From Paraniabella hibiscisoli (GTDB lineage: Bacteria > Bacteroidota > Bacteroidia > Chitinophagales > Chitinophagaceae), in assembly GCF_022512515.1 (NCBI RefSeq), contig NZ_JAKWBK010000001.1, positions 4,030,001 through 4,094,000 on the forward strand: a DNA stretch of 64,000 nucleotides. Direction: 5' to 3'. The position numbers were made by a program, and so were the translations under genes. The notes under the pieces are model-generated. The model was not told the DNA's origin. It saw only the letters and a list, made by a program, of their open reading frames with translations, and did no database searches. Positions 9,862 through 19,250 of the stretch are shown in pieces (the stretch's first letter is position 1; each line of letters begins with the position of its first letter).

Positions 9862-11028
9862 CTACACATAAAATCCAGGGCGTGGTTGGGTAATACCAGG
9901 ATGCTGCTCCATTTCTGCTTCAATCAGATCAACACCCAGTCCGGGGCGATCACTTAAATGAAGATGCCCGTCGTATACCATGTCCTTTATCGGGTGGTCA
10001 ATGACGGTATCACGCCAGGGCACATCATTAAACATAAACTCCTGTCTGAAGAAATTAGGCACCGATGCGCACACATGAGCGGAGGCAAGGGTGGATAAGG
10101 GGCCATTCGGGTTGTGAGGAGCCAGTAATACATTGTAAGCTTCCATCATAGTGGCCATACGTTTCATTTCGCTGGGACCGCCGCAACGGGTAATATCCGG
10201 CATCATGATATCGCAGATATTTTTCTCCAGCACCGGGCGTATATTATGGCGGGTATAATGGCGTTCACCTACGCAAATAGACACGTTGGAAGGGATACGT
10301 TCCCGCATGGCTCTCAATGTGTCAGCGCTTTCGGGCCCGGCAGGTTCCTCATACCAGGTAATGTCAAGCGCTGATAAGCGCTGTGCCATTTTCACCGCTA
10401 CGCGGTAGTTCAGCATCGCATGTGTTTCAATCATAATATCAAAATCGGGTCCCACAGCATCCCGCACTGCTTTACTTACTTCAAATGCCAGGTCCTGCTG
10501 TTCGGCCGTAAGGGTAAGGTTGGAGGAGAGGTCTTCGCCATAAAGGTAGTTGGTATGTGCAAAGGGGTCAAACTTCAACCCGGTGAAACCAGCTTCCTTT
10601 ACCTTTTTTGCCTGGGCTGCATAATCTGTCGCATTATGTCCGCCTCCTGTAAACCAGTAGTTGGCATACAGCAATATATTCTTCCGGAATGCACCGCCCA
10701 ATAGTTCATAGCAGGGAGCGCCATACACCTTTCCTTTCAGATCCAGCAACGCCATATCAATGCCGCTGATTGCGCACATACTGGCACCGAAGGGCCCCAG
10801 CCAGTTCAGGTCGCGGTATAATTTAGTCCATATAAAATCGGTTTTCATCGGGTCCAGGCCGATGATACGTTCACCTACATGTTTGGCAGCTTCGTATACG
10901 ATGGGGCTGCCAGGCCAGTTGGTGGCTTCGCCAACGCCGGTATGTCCGGTGTCGGTGTAAATTTTTAAAAGTGTCCAGTTATACTTTACACCTTCAACCA
11001 GCCAAACTTTCACATCTGTTATTTTCAT
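9862..11028 (-). CDS. Enolase-superfamily sugar-acid dehydratase, galactonate dehydratase-like (intact)
   Basis: Mandelate-racemase/muconate-lactonizing type enzyme of 388 residues, expected to dehydrate an aldonic acid to a 2-keto-3-deoxy acid. Visible barrel residues are Lys152 in GLKFDPF, Glu201 and His203 in IETHAML, Glu227 in WYEEP, Glu255 in VGERHY and His305 in APHNPNGP. The His-containing APHxPxGP element resembles D-galactonate dehydratases. The first metal ligand is Glu rather than the Asp usual there. It is not a close relative of the L-fuconate dehydratase at 2925-4148, so the cluster seems to handle two acid sugars. It lies 20 bases after a GH2 gene. Substrate is not determined; the superfamily is firm. 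Confidence 0.82.
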   Translation of the reverse strand: MKITDVKVWLVEGVKYNWTLLKIYTDTGHTGVGEATNWPGSPIVYEAAKHVGERIIGLDPMKTDFIWTKLYRDLNWLGPFGASMCAISGIDMALLDLKGKVYGAPCYELLGGAFRKNILLYANYWFTGGGHNATDYAAQAKKVKEAGFTGLKFDPFAHTNYLYGEDLSSNLTLTAEQQDLAFEVSKAVRDAVGPDFDIMIETHAMLNYRVAVKMAQRLSALDITWYEEPAGPESADTLRAMRERIPSNVSICVGERHYTRHNIRPVLEKNICDIMMPDITRCGGPSEMKRMATMMEAYNVLLAPHNPNGPLSTLASAHVCASVPNFFRQEFMFNDVPWRDTVIDHPIKDMVYDGHLHLSDRPGLGVDLIEAEMEQHPGITQPRPGFYV

Positions 11029-11048
11029 CCGTATATTTTTAAATTTAT

Positions 11049-13954
11049 TTACAAAATTATCTGCAAATGCACACTACCTTCCATTATATCATCCTTTTTT
11101 AGAGGCTGGTCCAGTAAAGAAGCATGACTCCTGAAAAAGCCTTCCGATCCCAGGTTGCTGTAGTCTGCAACCAACATTTTGGTACGGTTCTTTTCTTTCC
11201 AGCTTCTTATATGCTGTGTGCCTTCCGACACTACTTTTACTTTTGCGGTTGAGGCCTCCAGCACTGCTTCCAGGATATTCATTTTTGTGGAACGGAAATC
11301 ATTCGTGCCTAATTCATTCCGGTCCTGCGACCAGTCGCCTGAAGGCTGGTCAGCCGGTCCGGCTGCGCCTGAAACAGGTGCATTGGAAAATGCGGGTGCA
11401 CTGCCAGTGAGTCTGCCGATCTGATCTTGGGGATAGTAATTCCATAATCCGTCACGCTTCCAGGACAGTTTGTTGAAACCATCGGGCAGGCTAAACACCA
11501 ACCCCCATTGCCGCGGGTTGATAGGTTGTTTAAGCGTATAGCGATAGGTTACCTGTACATTTCCGTCACCGGTAAATGTAAGGGTGGTAAAGCCCTTTGC
11601 TTCATCGTATTCATCTCTAACGGTGACAGTAAATGTGCCGGCAGCTGTTTGATAAGCAATATCCTGCAAAACCCTGTTAGCGGCCGTTGCCGTAAAGGGC
11701 TCAAATACCTGAGAAGTGCCGGTCATCTGCACACCACGGCCTTGGCCGTTTAGCGGTAAAACCATCAGGCGGGGCAGGGCGTCAATAACCGTATTGTTTT
11801 TAGCATCGGTTATGCTGATGGTGCCGGTAGTTTTATTAAGAACCATTGTTGTATTTCTTCCGCTGGCTGAAAGGGTGGCTTCTTTCGAATGGTAGCTCAG
11901 CAGGAACTCCTTACCCGGAGTACTGCCTGTAAACCTGTTAATGGCGGGCACTGCGGTAAAAGCATATTGGTCGATAAGTATATCGCGCGGGTCATATACG
12001 TCTATCAAAAAGATGCGCCGGCAGGTAAGGGGCCTTTGATGGTAGCCACGCCGCGCCAGGTTTTACCGGCTGGTGCGGCTGCTTTGATAGTGCCGTTGTG
12101 GTTTCCGGCACGCCATTCAAAGCGGCATTCGCTCAGGTTGCTGAATAAATGCCTGTTCTCTATTTCAAGGCGGATGCTGTCACCAACCAGGTTACCCAGT
12201 TGCTTTATTTTTATGGGGGAGTATATTTTCTTAGTGTTCCAGTACTCCGGCTTGGGTCTGCGCCAACCGTCTATAATACCCCAGGTGCCATAACCTACGG
12301 CCGTGCTGTCTGGCATAAAAAATGAATCATCTATACCGGCCCAGATGGCGCCGCCTAAAACGGCAGGGGTTTTATACATGTTTTCCCACATGGCATAAAA
12401 TCCTATGCCCCATGCATCACGTATACCGGGATCGGTTACCAGTTCAAACCGGTTATAGGCATTAATATGCACATACTCATCAAATACAATGGGCCTTTTC
12501 GAATCAGCATATTGTGAGGGTCCTCCGGGGCCGGGATAATGGTGATTGGTGATCTCCAGTTCGCCGTTATCAGCATCGGGTCCCCATTGACTGAAGATAC
12601 GGGGGCGCGTAGGATCGAGCTTTTTTACCAACAGTGCGGTAGCGCTAAAATATTCCTTGTATTTCAAACTTTCGTTGCCAAGCGACCACATCAGAACCGA
12701 AGGTGCGGATTTGAAAAAGCTTACCATATCAAGCGTTTGCCTTTGAAGAATGGCTACAGAGTCTGCTGCGGTAACCACTGCTTCATGCGCCCAGCAAAAC
12801 GGAGCTTCTACTTCTAAAAACATGCCCAGGCTGTCGCAGGCTGCTACCAGTTCTTCGGCTGGCGGATAATGAGAAGTGCGGATATAATTAAGATTGGCTT
12901 CCCTGAAGAGCTGCACGTCCTGTAGCCAAACATTACCTGTTATAGCGCGTCCTTGCCGGGGCATCACCTCGTGGTGGCAGGCACCCCGGAGTTTAACCGG
13001 CATATTATTTACAAAGACACGGCTACCTCTCACTTCAATTTGCCGGAAGCCGATGCGTCTTTCCACTGTTTCTGTATCGCCGTTAGCTGTTAATTCAAGT
13101 TGTAACGTATATAACCGGGGATGCTCGGGATCCCATTTTTCAGGTGCATCTACCGGCAGTTCAATTATTTTTTCATCGGCGCGCCCAGCCGGAATGTCTT
13201 TTCCCCAGGGAACATTTTTAGTGAGTACAGCTTTCCCTTCATTGTCGGTGAGGCTAATACGTAAGGTTGCATTGGAACAGGCAGTTTTCGACTCGTTGTG
13301 TAAGGTTACCTGGGTTTTTAAAATGGCATTTTTATATGCTTTATCAAATTGGGTGGCAGCGTGAAAGGAGCCTATGTTTACTTCAGGCATCGCCACCAAT
13401 TGTACTTTGCGGGAAATACCTCCGAGGGGATGCACGGCATAGCGGCTGGCATTGGACGTGCTGTTGGCAATACCTTCGTTTTTTACGCGTACCGCAAGAA
13501 TCGCCGGGGAACCGGCTGTTACCAGTTTAGTAATGTCCAGCTCAAAGGGGGTAAAGCCACCCAGGTGTTCGCCGGCTTTTTTCCATTTACATACACTTCG
13601 CATGCGCTATATATTGCATGGAACTTTAGTTTCACACGTTTGCCCTCCCAGCCGGCGGGAATGGCCAGTTGCCTGGCATAGCCTGCCCAGGTATTTTTTC
13701 CACCGTGAACCCCTGCATAGACCATTCCCCGGGAACCTGTATCTGCTTCCAGGAGGGGTCTACGGCTGCCTGTTTTTCAAAATCAGGTGCCGGGGCGGGG
13801 TTAAAAACCAGCTGCCGTTCAGATCCACTGAGAATGCCTGCAGGCCCGCAACCTGTACCGGGTGGGGACTAAAACGGGTGATGGCCAGGGTTGTATCAGC
13901 TGCCTTTACCTTAATTGTTGCAAAAAGAAATAAAAGCGATAAGATCTGTTTCAA
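11049..13954 (-). CDS. GH2 LacZ-like beta-galactosidase, copy 1 (four frameshifts)
   Basis: Secreted glycoside hydrolase of about 970 residues. A signal peptide (MKQILSLLFLFATIKVKA) is followed by a jelly-roll sugar-binding domain (AGYARQLAIPAGWEGKRV), an immunoglobulin-like domain and the TIM barrel (LRGACHHEV, RTSHYPPAEELV). The acid/base Glu is in WSLGNES and the nucleophile Glu in VFDEYVH. A C-terminal beta-galactosidase small-chain-like domain begins near 12000. Four one-base losses explain the breaks: A5 13803-13807, T6 13694-13699, T6 13577-13582 and A5 12007-12011. The same architecture is found at 15506-18384 and 19251-22176. It probably cleaves beta-linked galactose or a related sugar outside the cell or in the periplasm. 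The dehydratase gene follows 20 bases later. Confidence 0.87.
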
Positions 13955-14049
13955 TTTTTTATTTTTTAGCGTCGTTATGAGGCGGTCTCAAAGGTGCGTC
14001 AGGCTCAGGCCGACAGAATATTTGAGATCGCCGCTACTGAGTTTGACAA

Positions 14050-15487
14050 TTAATTACCCACACCTGCTTCGCTGATCATAGCATCGCCCACGGATGCCCT
14101 GATCTCCATCCTGATATACCGTGCTGTAACCGGATCGAAGGAGGCAATTTTTAAATCGGCATTCATACCCCAGCGTCCTTCTTTTATCTGGTTAAAATGT
14201 TGCCCGTCGTTGCTGCTTTGCAGCATATAAGCTGTAACAATGCCGTTGTAACCAAGGTGACGAGCCGGCAGCATATAAAATTTGCTAAACACCACAGGCT
14301 TCCCCAGATCCAGTGTGATAAACCGGGATGGCTGGTTGTCAAATTTCCAGCATGTTTGAAAAGGTGCAAAACCGCCATTGGAAGGCACTTCATCGGCACA
14401 ACCATCCAGCATTACAACTGGTTGCGTTTCGTTCAGCAAAGTAGCAATGGGAGACCCTTCATTGGCGGGTGGCGCGGGGTAAACCACGGCTTTCCCGGCA
14501 GAAGCCGTAATAGAAAGCGGTGTGATAAAGCTGCTGATATTTTCCGGCTGTGGGGGCAGGGGCAGCCGGTCTTTAGCCGGCTGCCAGCGGGCACCGATTT
14601 CTTTTAACCGGTCGACCATTTCTTTATCGAAAAGACCATCGCGGTTGGGTCCTATATTGATCATAAAATTGCAATACAAGGGTTCCAGTCTTTGGAGTTT
14701 ATCCAGGAAATAGCCGAGACTTTTTACCTGTTTTTCGGCGCCGGGATGCCAGAACCATCCGTTTGTGGCGGTGAGCGCCATTTGTGAGGCAAATACATTA
14801 TTGCCCGGTGGGAACACCCCTTTGGGGCCTTCATAGTAAATTATGTCGGTTTTGGAAATTGCTGTTGCCGTTATGTTCAGACACAAGACAATTGGGTTGC
14901 AGCTTTTTTACATGCTCATACACTTTTTGATAGGAAATAAGCCGGTGCCCCATCTTCCAGTTCCATCCGTCAAAAATGATCATGGCTATATCGCCGTATT
15001 GGGTCAATAACTCGGTTAACTGGTTGAGCACAAATTGCTCCTCGTGGCTGCCACCGTTCTCTACACCGTTATGCCGGTCCCAGATCGAAAAATAAAAGCA
15101 GGGTTTCAGGCCGCGGCTACGGAAAGCATCTACATATTGCCGTACAATATCTTTTTTATACGGAGAACCTGCTACATCGTAGCCGGTGTATTTACTATCC
15201 CATAAGCAAAAACCATCATGATGCTTGGTGGTGAGAATACCGTAGGTCATGCCTGCTGCCTTACAGGCATCAGCCCACTGGTTGCAGTTGAGCTTTACCG
15301 GGTTGAACTGTTTAGGGTCATGCGTAGGAGCGGCCCATTCTTCGTTGGTGAAAGTACCCATATTAAAATGCATCATCACGCCGAAACGCAGATCGGCAAA
15401 ATCAGTTTTTAGCTTACTTAGCCCCGTCTGGGCATTCAGTATGCCAAAGAGGTATAGCAGACCTGTGAGTAATAATGATCCTTTCAT
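14050..15487 (-). CDS. GH29 alpha-L-fucosidase with C-terminal F5/8 (discoidin-like) domain (one frameshift)
   Basis: Secreted retaining alpha-L-fucosidase, about 480 residues. The signal peptide is MKGSLLLTGLLYLFGILNAQ. GH29 marks are RFGVMMHFNMGTF, TKHHDGFCLWDS and IIFDGWNW with the nucleophile Asp173. A discoidin-type domain near the end (VMLDGCADEV, RFITLDLGKPVVFSKFYML, ARYIRMEIRAS) is usual in GH29 enzymes of Bacteroidota and may bind fucosylated glycans. The frame breaks near 14845-14860. Reading resumes as KTDIIYYEGPKGVF, which needs one base fewer or two more. This is one of the few breaks here not solved by a single added base. It is 18 bases after the GH2 gene at 15506. The linkage preference cannot be told. 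Confidence 0.86.
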
Positions 15488-15505
15488 GTTATTGTTATTC
15501 GTTTG

Positions 15506-18384
15506 CTAAAACTCCAGTACTATACCGCCTTTCAATGTCTTGCCTTTAATATTGATCCTGCCATCGGTAAAGGGGCTGCCGTAAAAAGGTTCCGAACCAT
15601 TATTGCAATAGTCTGCTATCAACCACTGTATATGCTCATCCTGCAGCCAGCTTCGGGATGCCTGTTGGCCAAAGCCCCAGGCTTTAACACCTTCGCCTGT
15701 TTTATCACTTAATTGGGCATGGTATATATTTTTTTGGTAGACCGGAAGTCATTGCTGCCCAGCTCTGTTGCGTCATCTTTCCAGTCGCTGCGTGGTATCA
15801 CGCGCCAGGGTTCCACGCCTGTGGTAGGTTGGGCATTCAGAAGTGCGCTGCCTTTTTCGCGTGCAATATCGTTTTCGGGATAGGCAGTAAATTCGCCCTT
15901 CCGGTGCCAGCTTAAGCGGTCCATATACGGCGGTAACTGCAGCAGCATACCATACTGGTACGGATTCTCAAGGCTGCCTTTATAATCTATTTCGTAACTT
16001 ACTTTCACCTGGTTTCTCACAAAAGTATAGGATGTATGGGCCTTGCTGCCGTCGGAGAAAGTTGCCGTTCCGGTAACCAGTATACTATCACCCGTTTGCT
16101 GTGCTTTTATATCACTGGCAAAAATGGTATAAAGCGGGTAGCCTTTTAAGGGGTAGATATTATTCTGGTAGGTTTCTCCCGCAACATTGGGCTTACCGCC
16201 ATCTTCGCTGTTGCGTGGTATCACCGCGAACACCGGCCCCTGCGTTACCAGCAGCTTGCCGGCTTTTGTAATGCTGGTGATAATGCCGGTGCTTTTGCTG
16301 ATCAGAAAACGAATATCTCCCTGCACCACTTGTATAGCTGCTTCATTTTCAGTAAAACTATTGATAAAATTACTGGTGGGTGACTGCGCCTGCCACAAAT
16401 CCTGCTGTAGCTCATATAGCTCTTCATTGGCGATAAACCCGCGCGGATCGGTAAATCTTAATCTTAATTGCCGTGCCTCTTTTTCAGCGGGATCCTGATG
16501 GTGCCTTTACCATGGGGCGGGATAGCCGCTTTCACTTGCTGCGGTGCATGTTCGTCGAAGGCAGCCGTTATGGCTACGTCCTTTAAAGAAGTGAAATCGT
16601 ACCGGTTCTCTATCTGCAGCAGCAGGTACCCATTGCCTTTTCCGGACCAGTCTGCTTGTACGATCTTTACCGGGTTATAGGCTTTTTCATGCCAAAATAC
16701 TCGGGCTTTTTCTTCTCCAGGCATCTATGGGTCCCCAGGGGCCATAACCTACAATGCGGCCGTCGGGCATGTGGAAAACGTCATCGATGCCACTCCAGAT
16801 AGCACCGCCCAGGCATTTCTCATAGTAGTACATAGAATCGTACATCTTTGCCAGCGGCTCCCCATAAAAAGCACGCTGCCCGGGGTCTGTAAGCAGCTCT
16901 CTGCGGTTATAGGTAGCCAGGTGCGCATATTCTCCAAAAAATACAGGCCGGCTCATCGTATCGGTAGCCCGGCCGCCATTGATACCTGGATAATGATAGT
17001 TGGCTATATCGGCTTTATTGCCATAATTATTAAAGCCACCCCAGCACTGATCATGCATCAGGGTAGGTCGTGTAGGATCTAATGCCTTTACCGCTTCATT
17101 TACTTTTGCCCAAAGCGGGCTCCAGGCGCTTTCATTGCCCAGCGACCACATGATCACCGATGGATGGTTACGATGTGCTACTACTTTTTCAAGGTTCGCC
17201 GCCATCATATAAGGTAAGAACTTCTGGTCCCGGTAATCCCATTTTTTCCAGATGGGAGAGGCATGGTGCTGTATCCAGCATAGGGAAGACTCATCCTCAA
17301 CAAAAATACCCAGAGAATCGCAGGCATTCAGAAATGCTTCAGTAGGTGGGTAATGGGAAGTGCGGATAAAATTGCAATTTGCTTCTCTGAACAGCACTGC
17401 ATCCAGTACATCTAGGGAAGCATCTATACTCCGCCCGGTAACAGGATGCACGGAATGGCGGTTCACGCCATGTAATTTGACAGGCATACCATTTACGTAC
17501 ACACGGGCGTTTTTAATTGCTACTTCCCTGAAACCTACTTTTTGCTTCAGGGTTTGAAGGGTTTTACCCTTTTGTTGTAATTCGGTTGTTAGCTCATACA
17601 GGTAAGGCTGTTCGGGATTCCAGTGGCGCACATTAAGATTCGAAATTTTAGTTCGGGGGTCTGAAGACTGCTGCTGCGCTACCAGTTTCCCTTCTTTATC
17701 GCGCAACGTAAACAGGTAGGAGGGGGAAGTAGTTGTTGCACCTACATTGAGGGACAGTGTCGCTTTCCTGTACTCTTTGTCAAACGTAGTAACAACAGCG
17801 ATGCTGCTGATATGCTCCTGTGGAAGTGCCATTAGGGTTACGTCGCGCAATATTCCGCCCACGGTATGTACGGCATATTGGGAAGTACAGGCAAGAATAT
17901 CGCTGATGGTGCGCGATTGTACGGCCACCTGCAAAACATTATCTGCCGGTTGCAGGGCATTGGTAATGTCTGCTTCAAACGGAACGAAGCTGCCTTCATG
18001 TTCTGTCACTTTTTTGCCATTCACTTTAACTATGGCATGAGAGCTTACGCCTTCAAAACGTATTTTGATCCGTTTACCCTTCCAGTCTGCGGGAATGGAT
18101 AATGCCCTGGTGTATAGAGCAGTTTCCCCTTCATGCACGGTATAGCCCTGCATTTCCCACTCGCCGGGCACTTTTATTTTCGTGCCGGCAGACTGATTGT
18201 TCTTTGTAAAGCCCCATTCTCCGTTTAAGGATATTACCGGTTGCGCTACTCCCTCCGATGCATGAGGTAAAGGGGTAAGTGTTGGTATCGCTTGCATATC
18301 CTGGGCGGCTGTGCGCTGGGATAATAAGGACAATGCGATAACGGGTAGCGCCAGGAGTTGTTTGAGTATAGTGGAAAATTTCAT
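15506..18384 (-). CDS. GH2 LacZ-like beta-galactosidase, copy 2 (three frameshifts)
   Basis: Secreted GH2 enzyme of about 960 residues with the same plan as its two neighbours: signal peptide (MKFSTILKQLLALPVIALS), jelly-roll domain (LSIPADWKGKRIKIRFEG), TIM barrel (LHGVNRHSVHP, FIRTSHYPPTE), acid/base Glu in WSLGNES and nucleophile Glu in FFGEYAH. The C-terminal beta-galactosidase small-chain-like domain ends GGIVLEF with a stop at 15506-15508. Frame repairs are one base each at T5 16707-16711, G3 16499-16501 and T7 15729-15735. The last repair adds about 75 residues (KNIYHAQLSDKTG onward) that an automatic call would miss. Divergence from copies 1 and 3 suggests different glycosidic linkages or positions in the same glycan. 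Confidence 0.87.
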
Positions 18385-18465
18385 TGATAATTTTTTCGGG
18401 AACTGTTGCGTACAGCGTCTTTATACTGTTTCAGAGATGCTGTTTGTTCGTAATCTCTCCGGGTG

Positions 18466-19160
18466 TTACATGATGCCAAACCTGTCGAAGGCATCCCTTG
18501 CGCTCATCCCTTCCTGTATTTTCTTTTGCACCATTTTTTCGCCGCGTGCCTTTTCTATAGCCTTGCTAAATACTTCCTCTTCAGCTTCCCGGGGTACTAC
18601 ACATACACCGTCCAGATCTCCCACAATAATATCTCCTGGGTTGACGGTAACACCATTCATTTTAAGCGGGACACGAAAATCGATCACTTTGCCCCGGGGG
18701 CCTGGTCCTGCGAATAGCGTCCGTAAGAGAAGCTTGGGAAATCCAGGTCGAGGATGCCTTTGGTATCGCGGCTGTAACCGTCTACCACGGCGCCGGCAGC
18801 GCCGAGCATTTTGGCCCGCGTGGCCATCAGTTCCCCCAGAGTGCATAAGTGGGGAGGCTCCGGTACAAACATATACTTCATTTTTTTCAGGTCATCAAGG
18901 GCTTCCAGCATCAGGCCAAAGGAGCGGTTGAGCACGGGGTTCCGGCTGCTGCTGTCGGATACCACATCGGCCTCCAGTACCGTCATGGCGCGGCCTACAA
19001 CAAACATGTCTTCCCGTAGGGGCTGTATCTGGGGTGCAAGAAACTGGTGCAACAGTCCCATTTTATCCATAATATCACCAACAACAGCGGTATATAATTC
19101 CGCCTTCACAATGCTGAACAATTCGTCATCGGTTTGCCAGAGTGTGCTTACTAATTGCAT
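18466..19160 (-). CDS. RraA-fold class II pyruvate aldolase-like protein (one frameshift)
   Basis: Member of the RraA/HMG-aldolase fold family, about 231 residues, no signal peptide. The aldolase-type motif is present: GAAGAVVDGYSRDT contains the Arg-Asp pair that holds the metal and substrate in 4-hydroxy-4-methyl-2-oxoglutarate aldolases. This is followed by RGKVIDFRVPL and GDIIVGDLDGVCVVP. The frame is lost in the C4/G5 tract at 18692-18700. One added base joins SQDQAP to RGKVIDF. It is embedded between two GH2 genes in an operon with a sugar dehydrogenase, lactonase and acid dehydratase. It is therefore a good candidate for cleaving a 2-keto-3-deoxy sugar acid to pyruvate and an aldehyde. 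This role is inferred; related proteins of this fold only regulate RNase E. Confidence 0.75.
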
Positions 19161-19250
19161 ATATTAAAAATTTCAAATGATAATAATTAAGCGCCAGCTT
19201 ATTTTATTGAATGATGTATTTTTTAGAATAGATGATCTCCTGTCTGCACC

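Noticed and set aside
13452..14075. Long plus-strand readings opposite the GH2 genes (also 18311-18931 and 8518-9090)
   Set aside because: They are antisense to clearly identified genes and have no domain features of their own.
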